Positions 8,799 to 16,547 of a stretch of DNA of 38,965 bases are shown in pieces. This DNA is from Candidatus Latescibacterota bacterium (GTDB taxonomy: Bacteria > Latescibacterota > UBA2968 > UBA8231). Numbering within the stretch: position 1 is the stretch's first letter; each line of letters begins with the position of its first letter. Under the pieces are notes generated by a model. That model did no database searches. It saw only the letters and a program-made list of their open reading frames with translations, and had not been told where the DNA came from. Location of the stretch: positions 1-38,965 of the forward strand of contig JAJEFJ010000030.1 in NCBI GenBank assembly GCA_022820485.1, given 5' to 3'. Position numbers and translations under genes: made by a program.

Positions 8799-9017
8799 TC
8801 AAAGTTCATCGAATCCCATTTTATGGATCCGCCCGGCTTCAATGTCCGTGCGAACTTTTTGGGCCAATTGGGCGAGTTTATCCTGCGAGGCAGCGAATGA
8901 ACGATCCCATAGTCGTTCATCTTCGAGTTCTTCGAGGATGATACTCGCAATAGTATCCTGCGCTTCCGGCGGCAGTTTACTAACCTCGATGAGGGCTTTT
9001 TTAAGGAGTTGAGTCAT
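8799..9017 (-). CDS. Antitoxin-like small protein partnered with the downstream RelE-type toxin
   Basis: This 72-residue acidic, helical protein (MTQLLKKALIEVSKLPPEAQ, then DTIASIILEELEDERLWDRSF and DKLAQLAQKVRTDIEAGR) is typical of short antitoxins found just upstream of RelE/ParE toxins. The first half could form the dimerisation/DNA-contact part, and the C-terminal half (IEAGRIHKMGFDEL) is the usual toxin-binding tail. A ribosome binding site (AAGGGAGA) precedes the ATG at 9017. Antitoxin-first order with a 3 bp gap to the toxin supports a type II toxin-antitoxin operon. Autoregulation is expected from family behaviour but no operator was identified. Confidence 0.65.
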   Translation of the reverse strand: MTQLLKKALIEVSKLPPEAQDTIASIILEELEDERLWDRSFAASQDKLAQLAQKVRTDIEAGRIHKMGFDEL

Positions 9018-9091
9018 AGTATCTCCCTTCTGTCAATGGCATGGGTATAGATTTCAGCCTGCCCATCCTTCCGATAGTACTTCGGCCTGTA

Positions 9092-9268
9092 CTAGGACGG
9101 TCTGCGTGGCGTTTTCCTGCTTGTCTGGCGGGTAGCCGTAGCGTCCTCAGCGATGGCACCGTGGGCGTCGTTATCGTCGTGCCAATCTGGGCACAGCCGC
9201 ACCAACTCGCGGTAGCGGCATCTTCCACAATGGATATAGTGATGGTGATCATTATCCTGAAGGCTCAC
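9092..9268 (-). CDS. Possible 58-residue Cys/His-rich small protein
   Basis: Reading from a GTG at 9268, which overlaps the end of the preceding 75-residue gene, gives a 58-residue product with metal-site-like spacing: [20 protein letters not shown], then [11 protein letters not shown] and a basic tail. The CxxC...C...H pattern and the sensible composition make this frame more credible than the overlapping frame starting at 9252. There is a possible GGAGAG about 13 nt upstream. No family is recognised. It may be a degraded gene end in the islet between DUF6785 copy 2 and mgdD. Confidence 0.25.
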   Translation of the reverse strand: MSLQDNDHHHYIHCGRCRYRELVRLCPDWHDDNDAHGAIAEDATATRQTSRKTPRRPS

Positions 9269-9479
9269 TAATAATACTCTCCAGTTCCTTCACCCTGGGA
9301 CCAAAGGCCAAGTGGAACTTTTCCAGTTGGTTCAGCAGCCAAGTATACTGCTCGGTGCGGGTTTCGGGATCGTATAGGTCCACATCTCGGCGAGAGTATA
9401 TCATGTAGCCGTAGTTCCCCATCATTTTCGCATACAGCTTTTCGCCGATCTGTTGTTCGATCTCTGTCTTTTGGGACAT
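9252..9479 (-). CDS. Small hypothetical protein (75 residues)
   Basis: Acidic to neutral soluble protein of 75 residues, MSQKTEIEQQIGEKLYAKMM then YGYMIYSRRDVDLYDPETR and LLNQLEKFHLAFGPRVKELE. It has no signal peptide, membrane segment or recognised motif, and looks largely helical. It lies between the MITE-bearing GIY-YIG pseudogene and the toxin-antitoxin pair on the same strand. The composition looks coding, but there is no family evidence and it could be a host-specific or phage-derived accessory gene. Confidence 0.45.
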   Translation of the reverse strand: MSQKTEIEQQIGEKLYAKMMGNYGYMIYSRRDVDLYDPETRTEQYTWLLNQLEKFHLAFGPRVKELESIISEPSG

Positions 9480-9520
9480 GAGAGAACCGGCGAGCCGTTC
9501 AGAGAGTTTTCCATGCTTGA

Positions 9521-9623
9521 TATAGCAACCCTAAATCATTCAAGACTGGATTCCCGCTTGCGCGGGAATGACGCATAGGTAAACTGATGAACGCATGCTT
9601 TCAAATCATTTAGGACTGCTATA
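9521..9623. mobile_element. MITE-like element, copy 1 (103 bp)
   Basis: The element begins TATAGCAACCCTAAATCATT and ends AAATCATTTAGGACTGCTATA minus its first base, giving imperfect terminal inverted repeats of about 20 bp. It contains an inner hairpin, ATTCCCGC TTGC GCGGGAAT, at 9550-9569. A second copy at 38141-38253 is identical except for a 10 bp insertion (AGAGACCGGG). The TATA ends suit mobilisation by an IS630/Tc1-type transposase at TA sites, which is inference. It supplies the last codons of the upstream GIY-YIG pseudogene. Confidence 0.85.
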
Positions 9624-10696
9624 TCTACCTCCGCCCTCAGCTCAGATTTGTTAGCACGTGCAGCGAGCCGAAAGTTCGGAAGTCCAACCTGACCGGCGGT
9701 CATATAGTTTCCCGGTCCCCGCTCTTCCAAGATTGAGGTGAGCTTGACCTGTTGTCCGTGCTGAGTAACGTGCTCCTCAAATCCCTCCCAGAAGATCTGC
9801 CGAATCTCAGATAGCTTCACTTCTACACGCTGAATCTCAGATAGCTTCACTTCTGCACCTTGTATTTCCTTCAACGATCGCCCCTTGGCATCCTTCCATT
9901 CGGTACGCCCATTGCTGGAGCTCCCGAGCAGGATGTCGGCAGCAGTGGAGGGTGAACTGAAGATGTAGTCTTGGACGAGTCGGTACGCGGTACCTACATC
10001 TTCAAAAATGCCTTGGTTCAGCAGTTCCTTCCGCAGATCGGAGACAGAAGTAGGGATCGAAGCAACCTCGTTTTTGACCGCTTGAGAACCGGCGCGTACG
10101 ACAAAACCGCCCGCTTCCTCAAAACCACGCGCCTTTATCTTTTTGGCACTTAAAAACAGATCTTGGGTCTTTTCCGCCAGTCCTCGCGACTTCTCAAAGA
10201 AACTAACCCCAATGACCGGCAGGCACAGCAACATGTCGGCCAGATAGAACTCTGCATCCGCCTTATCCGCAGCCGATAGCGATGGCATTTGCGGGATGTT
10301 CGCGTTGTCCAGCTCACAGCGCTTGGCCTCAGCCGCGAGTTGCACTAGCCGTGCTTCGAGGTGCTGGACATGTGCCTTGTTCAGGCTCTAGTCCTTGCTA
10401 GTGAAGGCAACTCCGTGGGTCCAGAAGTCCTTGTTCTTCACGTGATTGTCCAGCCGTGGTAGCAATACATCGCCCTCACCCACGTAGGCATGCGGTAGTT
10501 GCCCTGATCGACCGGGTTCCCAGAGGATATACACTCCGGTACGGGTGAGTTCCTCCCTTTGTCGAACCTTGGCAAAGAGTGAACGGGGAAAAATAAGCCC
10601 CTGTCCAGTCCAATTCGATTTCTCGATCACACGCATTCCTTCTGGATCACCGGAAGGAACGAAGATTCTCACTGAAAATCCCAATGATTCATTCAT
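9536..10696 (-). pseudogene. GIY-YIG nuclease with DUF4357 domain, interrupted by an amber codon
   Basis: Two pieces in the same frame form one gene. The N-terminal piece (10696-10388) holds the GIY-YIG core: TGVYILWEPG, AYVGEGDVLLPRLDNHVKNK and DFWTHGVAFTSKD. The frame then meets TAG at codon 103, where a one-base change from CAG (Gln) would restore it. Coding resumes at once (SLNKAHVQHLEARLVQLAAE, then AKRCELDNANIPQMPSLS). The C-terminal half carries a DUF4357-like segment (SSNGRTEWKDAKGRSLKEIQ) and tandem VKLSEIQ repeats. The last 29 codons come from the MITE (DIAVLNDLKACVHQ...). Family members are single proteins of about 300-350 residues, thought to act on DNA in restriction or mobile-element settings. 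Likely a recent pseudogene, unless the amber codon is read through. Confidence 0.8.
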
Positions 10697-10880
10697 TGGT
10701 GGGTTTTCCTATATAGCTTGCTATACACATACCAACGTGCGCTCAGGTGTACCGGCGATAGATTCAGCACAACCTTCGCTGGCACCCGTTTCAAATTTCT
10801 GTTATCGCCAACGATTTCGATCCAGATTTCATCTAACAGGATCGGGCAATTTACTCTATCCATTTAAGATTTATTGTCCT

Positions 10881-10967
10881 TCACTTGATCTCACCGGCGA
10901 CACCATCTGAATATCGAATCCAAATACGGTAGCCAGCCCGTGAGTGTACTTCGGTCGATCGAATCAT
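10881..10967 (-). pseudogene. DUF2442-like N-terminal fragment
   Basis: Only 28 codons remain: MIRSTEVHSRAGYRIWIRY then SDGVAGEIK and a stop. The pattern of a short strand, xxGYRIWIRYSDGVxGEI, matches the start of small DUF2442 proteins, which normally continue for another 50 or so residues and often sit beside a DUF4160 partner. Nothing recognisable follows in the roughly 180 bp before the GIY-YIG pseudogene. Its ATG overlaps the stop codon of a 31-codon frame (ATGA). Probably a truncated accessory gene. Confidence 0.4.
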
Positions 10968-11059
10968 TGTGCTGCCTCTTCTATGTTTCCCGAACTCTTC
11001 GTTCCGTACCCCCTCCTGTACGTCCGTTTCTGTCGCGTTGTCGTCATTGTGTTTTGCAT
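10964..11059 (-). CDS. Possible 31-residue basic peptide or gene remnant
   Basis: A short frame starting 3 bp after the higA-like stop codon encodes MQNTMTTTRQKRTYRRGYGT then KSSGNIEEAAQ. It ends in an ATGA overlap with the DUF2442-like fragment. The tight spacing on both sides suggests it was once part of a translated series, but its composition (very basic, low complexity) does not match a known family. It may equally be chance. The 10697-11062 interval holds nothing else that I can support. Confidence 0.2.
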   Translation of the reverse strand: MQNTMTTTRQKRTYRRGYGTKSSGNIEEAAQ

Positions 11060-11062
11060 CCT

Positions 11063-11368
11063 CTAAGCCATTGCCCGCCGAGGTTTCACGCGCTCGGCAA
11101 TGCGCTGCCCTACTTCGATCTCGGCTCGACGCAGCTCGTAGGTCTTCTGTAGATTCAACCAGACCTGTGGCGTCGTTCCGAAATAGCGTGCTAGCCTAAG
11201 CGCAATATCGGCGGTTACATCACGCTGACCGTTGAGAATCGCAGTCATGCAGTCCGGCGACACATCTAGCGCCTTACCCAACTTGTTAGACGACAGGCCG
11301 AGCGTCTCAAGCTCCTCGCGCAATATCTCGCCCGGATGGACCGGTCTCATACCATTCTTTACGTTCAT
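11063..11368 (-). CDS. HigA-type antitoxin, XRE-family DNA-binding protein
   Basis: This 101-residue protein starts at ATG 11368, preceded by a purine-rich AAAGGA. It has the HigA signature: MRPVHPGEILREELETLGLS, a helix-turn-helix (SNKLGKALDVSPDCMTAILN) and the trailer DVTADIALRLARYFGTTPQVWLNLQ, followed by YELRRAEIE. HigA proteins repress their own operon and neutralise HigB, an mRNA interferase normally encoded just upstream. Here the upstream gene on the same strand is a membrane protein ending 23 bp away, so no HigB partner is visible and the antitoxin is orphaned. The longer in-frame extension back to 11698 is rejected because it lies inside the membrane-protein gene. Confidence 0.88.
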   Translation of the reverse strand: MNVKNGMRPVHPGEILREELETLGLSSNKLGKALDVSPDCMTAILNGQRDVTADIALRLARYFGTTPQVWLNLQKTYELRRAEIEVGQRIAERVKPRRAMA

Positions 11369-11391
11369 GTCCTTTACCCCCTCAACAAAAA

Positions 11392-13356
11392 TTAATACAC
11401 CGGCAGGCGATTGCCCACCGTCCCCGTGAACCCATCGACGATGAGCCAGATCCCCGCAGTGACGATCTGGCCGAGGGCTATGCCGAGGAAAAAGGGCACC
11501 GTCTTTTGGTAGAGCGCCGCGCCCCCAAAGCGGAGCACCAAGGTCTTGACGAACCAAGCGAGAAAAATCGCGAACCAGATATGGTTCATGACCCAGGCCA
11601 TGCTCGCGGCAAAGCCCAAAGGATGCAGCGGCCACCAAGCCCAGTAATTGCGCGCACCAATCAGCGCACTCATCAGCAACGCGCCGCCGCCGGTCCACAG
11701 CCAGCCAATGGCGTCCGGGCCGGTGGGATGGAGTAGTTGCTGCGCGGCGAACTTAGACGGCTCAGCCGCAAAGGTAGAAAAATACTGCCGGTGGAGATTG
11801 ACGGCTCCGTGCGTATAGGCCAAGTGCAGCGTGTACCAAGTCGATAGCACAAGGCTGATGAGCATGGCTGCGGCCAAACCCCAAAGCAACCGGCGGCGGT
11901 CCCCGGCCAATTCGCTGCCCAAGCGCAAGCTATTGGCCAAAGGAGCGGTCATAAAAACCAGCAGATCGCCGATCCAGACCAAGGTATAGCCCAGCGCCAC
12001 CACGCCCGGTGCCCCCAAGGCCGGTACACCCACAGCACTGACGGTAAATCCAGCGGGAATCATGCCCGAAGTAATAGTGGGAGTACCGGCCTCGGCGATG
12101 ATGCGCGTCAGCGCCACCAAAAGACCCAGCGCCACCACCACCAACAGTGCGGCGATCCACACCGGCAACCCACTCTGCCACAGCCACACCACCATGCCTG
12201 CCGTGCCCAAGACCAACCCAACTACGGAGAAGCGATAGGACGCCATTTCCCCTTCGTCTTTTGCAGGATGCAAAAAGCGGCGGCCAACCTCGGTTAGATG
12301 AGCGCGGGCCGTCCACAAGCTATAAACGACCAGCGCGGCGCAGGCCCCTATCATCTGATGCCCCATCCCCGCTTCGGACCACGTCCCCACTTCGGCGGTA
12401 TGCTGCAAATGCAGACTATCGAGCAGGCCCTCTTGCAGAGCGTGGAGCAGATAGAAAACCCACAGGCTAAAGGAGAGCTCGACGCCGATGAGATAGGCGA
12501 AGCCGAGCATCAGGAAGTTGATATCGAGGCGCAGGACCACGATCTGCCGCAGCAGCGGCAATCGCGTATCCAGTACGGGCGAAGGCATGGCGGGGAAGTA
12601 GTGATGCAGAGCCTCTAAACTGCCGAGGACAAAGGGAATGGCGAGTCCTATCCAGACGAGGCGCTGGCGGAAAAAGGGTGCGAGCCGGCTTTCCTCTGCG
12701 CCCTGGACCATGGCCAGCGGCACTTGCGCTAAGGGATAGGCCAGCCGCTCGTTATCGACCCACTGGCGGCGCAGGATATTCATCAGGCATATCAAGACCA
12801 GATAGAACGCCGCGTAGAACGCCAGCCAACGCCCCAAGGGCACCAACCAAGCATCCCAAGGAATCAACGCATCGCGCCCCACGCCCTCGTAAAAGTCCCG
12901 GATAGCCTCTATGTCCGCGACGACCATCCAGTCGGCCAAATGGGGGTGGATCAACTCGGCCCACTGGTTTTCTGGAGTAGCGTAGTAGAAGGTGCCAGTG
13001 ATCATCGGCAGCAGCAGCCCCACTACGCCGCGCGTGGGAATGGCCGTGGCCACGGCCATCATCGCAAAGATCGTCAGCAACTCGCCGCGAGCAAACGCCC
13101 ACTCCCGCCGCACAGCCCCCAGAGCCACCTGCACGGTCAACAGCAGCACGAATAACAAGAAAAACGCGGCTGGCGTCGCCGACGAAAGCCCCAGCCGCGA
13201 CCCTTGTATCACCATGCCCCCATAGGGCACGCCGATGGCAATGAGGGCCGCCAAGAGGCCGCCGGTGAGTAGGGCGCGTCCCGTAGCACCCCGTCCCGTG
13301 GTCTGGTCGCGGCGCACTACGCGCTGGCGATAGACAGCCGGTATTCGTCGGAGCAA
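11392..13356 (-). CDS. DUF6785-type polytopic membrane protein (copy 2)
   Basis: This 654-residue paralogue of the protein at 2793-4733 has the same hydrophobic profile and landmarks: ALLTGGLLAALIAIGVPYGG, YYATPENQWAELIHPHL, IPWDAWLVPLGRWLAFY, LRRQWVDNERLAYPLAQVP, WWPLHPLGFAASMAWV and a C-terminal LGQIVTAGIWLIVDG. The TTG start at 13356 is supported by an upstream AGGAAAGGA. It begins 33 bp after mgdC on the same strand, which suggests co-transcription with the methylamine genes, perhaps as their uptake protein. That role is inference, because the family has no established substrate. The following gene is the orphan HigA-like antitoxin. Confidence 0.8.
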   Translation of the reverse strand: MLRRIPAVYRQRVVRRDQTTGRGATGRALLTGGLLAALIAIGVPYGGMVIQGSRLGLSSATPAAFFLLFVLLLTVQVALGAVRREWAFARGELLTIFAMMAVATAIPTRGVVGLLLPMITGTFYYATPENQWAELIHPHLADWMVVADIEAIRDFYEGVGRDALIPWDAWLVPLGRWLAFYAAFYLVLICLMNILRRQWVDNERLAYPLAQVPLAMVQGAEESRLAPFFRQRLVWIGLAIPFVLGSLEALHHYFPAMPSPVLDTRLPLLRQIVVLRLDINFLMLGFAYLIGVELSFSLWVFYLLHALQEGLLDSLHLQHTAEVGTWSEAGMGHQMIGACAALVVYSLWTARAHLTEVGRRFLHPAKDEGEMASYRFSVVGLVLGTAGMVVWLWQSGLPVWIAALLVVVALGLLVALTRIIAEAGTPTITSGMIPAGFTVSAVGVPALGAPGVVALGYTLVWIGDLLVFMTAPLANSLRLGSELAGDRRRLLWGLAAAMLISLVLSTWYTLHLAYTHGAVNLHRQYFSTFAAEPSKFAAQQLLHPTGPDAIGWLWTGGGALLMSALIGARNYWAWWPLHPLGFAASMAWVMNHIWFAIFLAWFVKTLVLRFGGAALYQKTVPFFLGIALGQIVTAGIWLIVDGFTGTVGNRLPVY

Positions 13357-13389
13357 GACCAGTCCTTTCCTAGCGCCGCCCCGACAACC

Positions 13390-16269
13390 TCACCGCTTCT
13401 GCCGCTCGTCTTCGGGATCGTAAAACGGTAGCTTTACCACCTCTGCCACACTCGTCGAACCATCGTCCAAGCGCACTTCCACCCGCGTGCCGGGCGCAGC
13501 CATATCCGCTTCGACAAAGGCCAAGCCCAGCGGATAGCCCAGTGTCGAGGCCGGGGCGATACTGGTTATGCGGCCAGCGATCCACCCGCTCCGCATGATC
13601 AAGTTGCACTCCTCGGGCAGCTTGCCGGCAAAATTAGCGGGCCAGCGCACGCCGACGAGCGTGCGCCGAACTGGACGTGCGGCGTAGATTCGCAAGCTGC
13701 GCTGGCCGACGAAGAAGCGCTTTTTTTTGCCAATGGCCCACGCCAATCCCGCCTCTTGGGGATACGTCAGCGCGTCTGTGTCGTGGCCGACGATCAGGTG
13801 GCCTTTTTCCAAGCGCAACAGGCGCTGCGCCTCCACCCCAAAGGGCCGCGCACCGGCCTCTATCAACGTCCGCCACACATGCTCCCCTTCCCAAGCCGGC
13901 ACGTGGATCTCGTAGCCCAGTTCGCCGACAAAACCCACCCGCATCACTATTGCCCGCACCCCGGCCACCTCGCCCTCGCGCACCCTTAAATAGGAGAAAG
14001 GCCCCGACCTCAGATCAATGTCCGTCAACTCCGCCAGCGCGTCGCGGCTTTCCGGGCCAGCTAAATTGAACGCCGCTAGCTGACCCGTGACATTGCTCAA
14101 GGTCACGTCCAAGCCCCAGATCGCGGCCCAGCGCAGCATCTCGCGGTAAAAAGCCGCTGCGCCGCTGCTAGTCGTGGTCGCATAGAAGCGGTCTTCGGCC
14201 AATCGCGCAATTACCCCGTCCTCAATCACAACCCCACTCTCGTCGAGCGCCACGCCGTAGCGGCAGCGGCCAACCACCTGCTTCTTGAAGCGGCCCGTAT
14301 AAAGGCGCTCCAGTAGCTCAACAGCGTCCGGGCCGCTAACCTGCAACTTGCCCAGCGTGCCCACGTCAATAATCCCCAGACCAGCCCGCACTTGCTGCGC
14401 CTCCTGCACAATGCACTCGTCGCGGCTGGCGTCGCCGCGGGCATAGTATTCGGGCCGATACCAGTCGCCAGCGTGGGCAAAGACCGCGCCGTGTTCGCAA
14501 TGCCAATCGTGGATCGGCGTCCGGCGCATCGGGTGGAAGCGCCGCCCCGCCAAATGCCCCAGCGGCACCGGCTGGTAGAAGGGACGGGCGGTCGTCGAGC
14601 CAGTCGCGGCAATGGTGTCGCCGTTGAGTTTGGCCAAGATCCGCATCGCGTTCATGTTGGACAGCTTGCCCTGGCTCGGCCCCATCCCCACAGTGCTGTA
14701 GCGCTTGAGCAGTTCGACGCTATCGTAGCCTTCTTGGTGCGCATTGACGAAATCCGCCAAGTGCAAATCCTCGTCGAAATCCACGAAATTCTTTTTGCTC
14801 GGATGGGCGAAAATCGGATAGCTGTGGCTGGGAGCTCCTCGCCCAAGCGGCGGGGACGCGGGCACTTCCCCGTCGCCGTGACCAGCGTAGTGCGCGGCCC
14901 TAAGCCCAGCGACCCGCCCGTCTTCCCGCTGCGCGTCTAGGTCGTACACTCCGCGAACGCGCCCAGCGACAAAAACTCCGTCTGGACACGACTGCGGCAC
15001 AAGCTGCTCCAGCCCCTCGTCGTACGCAAACTGCACCCCCGCTTGGCTGGGCAGCGCGGCATTGGGCATCCAGCCAACCGACGCGGCAATACCGTCGCAG
15101 GCGATTTTAGTGCCGCGCTGGGCATCCATGGTGCCGTCTGCGGCTAGCGGGGCCACCACGGCACCGCGCAGGCCATTCTTCTGTCTATTCGGCATGGCCG
15201 CATAGATCGCATGGCCGCTGTGGATCGGCACCCCGGCAGCGGCGATTTTCTCGGCTAGGTCCGACGGAGTCGCATCAGGGCGCAAATCGGCAATAGCCGC
15301 CACCTCGACCCCCGCGTCAAGCATGTCCAGCGCCACTCCGTACGCATCGCTATTGGCCGCTAGCACCACCATGCGATCACAGGGCTTGACCGCGTACAAC
15401 TTCACCAACCGCTGGGCCGCCGATCCGAGCAGCACGCCCGGCAGATCGTTGTGCCCAAAGACCGCCGGCTGCTCAATCGCGCCGTTGGCATAGACGACAG
15501 CTTCGGCGCGGACCTTAGTCATCCGCACCGCGTCGAACAAGGCGACCCAACCGTCGGCGTAGTGGCCGCCGACCGTCGTTCCACAGCGTACCTCGACATT
15601 CGGGAGAGCGGATAGAGCTGCGACGAGCGCTTGCACTTCGGCGTCGCGACCCTGCCACGCCCAACTCCCCCCCAAACGCGCCTGTTCCTCGACCAGCAAA
15701 ACGCGAGCACCAGCTTCTCCCGCAGCCCTCGCCGCCTCTAACCCAGCCGCGCCACCGCCCACAACCAACACATCGCACCAAGCGTATCCTTTGGGGGTAG
15801 CCGTGGCCGCTTGGTCGCGGTTGATCTGACCCAAACCCGCGATCTGGCGAATGATCCGCTCGTGGAAAGGAAAAAGCCACCGGGGGCGGTGAAATGTCTT
15901 GTAGTAAAAACCCACCGGCATGAAGCGGCCCAAAATCTCCAGCCATTTGAGCAAATCGCCCTTCAACCCACCGATGGTGTTGACAGCCCGCAACTCCATA
16001 CCCGCAGCCAACAGCGCGCTATCGCCGCGCAGATGCGTGCGCTCGCCGTCTGTAAACAGCGCGTTGGCATCGTGCCCGGCCAAGCTATACACCCCGCGCG
16101 GCCGGTGGTACTTGAAGCTGCGCCCCATCATCTGCACGCCATTGGCCAAAAGCGCACTGGCGATTACATCGCCAGCAAAGCCGCTGAACGTCTCGCCTTC
16201 AAAGCGAAATTCAAGGGACTGCGTCCGGTCGATCCACTCCCCGGGCTGTGCAGACAGGCGGCGTTTCAC
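13390..16269 (-). CDS. mgdC: Sarcosine oxidase alpha-type subunit, probable N-methylglutamate dehydrogenase subunit C
   Basis: This 959-residue protein has the full alpha-subunit plan. An N-terminal 2Fe-2S-ferredoxin-like fold spans about residues 12-95 (SLEFRFEGETFSGFAGDVIA, FKYHRPRGVYSLAGHDANAL) and, as usual in this family, lacks the cluster cysteines. A dinucleotide-binding domain begins near 155 (CDVLVVGGGAAGLEAARAAG). A central region continues to about 560, followed by a GcvT-like folate-binding half (about 570-959: WYRPEYYARGD, GIIDVGTLGKLQVSGPDAVE, VGFVGELGYEIHVP, LRLEKGHLIVGHDTD). The enzyme oxidises an N-methyl amino acid, and this subunit passes the methyl carbon to tetrahydrofolate. 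The GTG start at 16269 overlaps the mgdB stop (GTGA). In the context of gmaS and mgsABC, the substrate is most likely N-methylglutamate; sarcosine is the alternative. Confidence 0.88.
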   Translation of the reverse strand: MKRRLSAQPGEWIDRTQSLEFRFEGETFSGFAGDVIASALLANGVQMMGRSFKYHRPRGVYSLAGHDANALFTDGERTHLRGDSALLAAGMELRAVNTIGGLKGDLLKWLEILGRFMPVGFYYKTFHRPRWLFPFHERIIRQIAGLGQINRDQAATATPKGYAWCDVLVVGGGAAGLEAARAAGEAGARVLLVEEQARLGGSWAWQGRDAEVQALVAALSALPNVEVRCGTTVGGHYADGWVALFDAVRMTKVRAEAVVYANGAIEQPAVFGHNDLPGVLLGSAAQRLVKLYAVKPCDRMVVLAANSDAYGVALDMLDAGVEVAAIADLRPDATPSDLAEKIAAAGVPIHSGHAIYAAMPNRQKNGLRGAVVAPLAADGTMDAQRGTKIACDGIAASVGWMPNAALPSQAGVQFAYDEGLEQLVPQSCPDGVFVAGRVRGVYDLDAQREDGRVAGLRAAHYAGHGDGEVPASPPLGRGAPSHSYPIFAHPSKKNFVDFDEDLHLADFVNAHQEGYDSVELLKRYSTVGMGPSQGKLSNMNAMRILAKLNGDTIAATGSTTARPFYQPVPLGHLAGRRFHPMRRTPIHDWHCEHGAVFAHAGDWYRPEYYARGDASRDECIVQEAQQVRAGLGIIDVGTLGKLQVSGPDAVELLERLYTGRFKKQVVGRCRYGVALDESGVVIEDGVIARLAEDRFYATTTSSGAAAFYREMLRWAAIWGLDVTLSNVTGQLAAFNLAGPESRDALAELTDIDLRSGPFSYLRVREGEVAGVRAIVMRVGFVGELGYEIHVPAWEGEHVWRTLIEAGARPFGVEAQRLLRLEKGHLIVGHDTDALTYPQEAGLAWAIGKKKRFFVGQRSLRIYAARPVRRTLVGVRWPANFAGKLPEECNLIMRSGWIAGRITSIAPASTLGYPLGLAFVEADMAAPGTRVEVRLDDGSTSVAEVVKLPFYDPEDERQKR

Positions 16270-16529
16270 GCTTGGTCCTCCTCGCCCCACAAATAGGTGC
16301 GGACGATCTCGTCGCTGGCTGTGTCGCGCTCGGCGATAAACCAAGTGCTGCTGGCGCTGTGGTACCACCACTCGCGCTGGATGCTCGGCTCGCCGCTGCG
16401 ATTGAACACGTAGTCGGCCCACGCAGCGTCATTCGCTTGCTTGGGATCGGGCATGGGACGCACCTCGCCGCCGAAGACGAATTCCGATAGCGGGCGCGGC
16501 CCGTTGATTGGACAGGTGAGGATTTTCAC
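16266..16529 (-). CDS. mgdB: Sarcosine oxidase delta-type subunit, probable N-methylglutamate dehydrogenase subunit B
   Basis: This 87-residue protein has the delta-subunit pattern: an N-terminal CPINGPRPLSEFVFGGEV, then WADYVFNR, REWWYHS, WFIAERDTASDEI and a short tail. In classical SoxD a zinc ion is held by CxxC near the start plus a His and a third Cys in HxxGC. Here the second Cys is Asn (CPIN) and the third is Ser (HSASS), so the zinc site is absent. This may mark the N-methylglutamate dehydrogenase subfamily rather than damage. The start is GTG 16529 after AAGGGGGCGG. It follows the mcrC stop by 18 bp and overlaps mgdC by 4 bp. The ancestral neighbour upstream was presumably mgdA, now 3.1 kb away beyond the McrBC genes. 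Confidence 0.85.
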   Translation of the reverse strand: MKILTCPINGPRPLSEFVFGGEVRPMPDPKQANDAAWADYVFNRSGEPSIQREWWYHSASSTWFIAERDTASDEIVRTYLWGEEDQA

Positions 16530-16547
16530 GGCCGCCCCCTTGAGTCG

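Noticed and set aside
9001..9252. Frame starting [13 protein letters not shown] on the minus strand
   Set aside because: Low-complexity translation with no start signal; the alternative frame at 9092-9268 is more protein-like, though still uncertain.
9550..9569. Inner hairpin ATTCCCGC-TTGC-GCGGGAAT taken as a stand-alone terminator or CRISPR-like repeat
   Set aside because: It is part of the MITE and occurs once per element; there is no array and no T tract.
11369..11698. N-terminal extension of the HigA-like antitoxin to 11698
   Set aside because: Would lie inside the DUF6785 coding sequence; the ATG at 11368 gives the exact family length and has a ribosome site.
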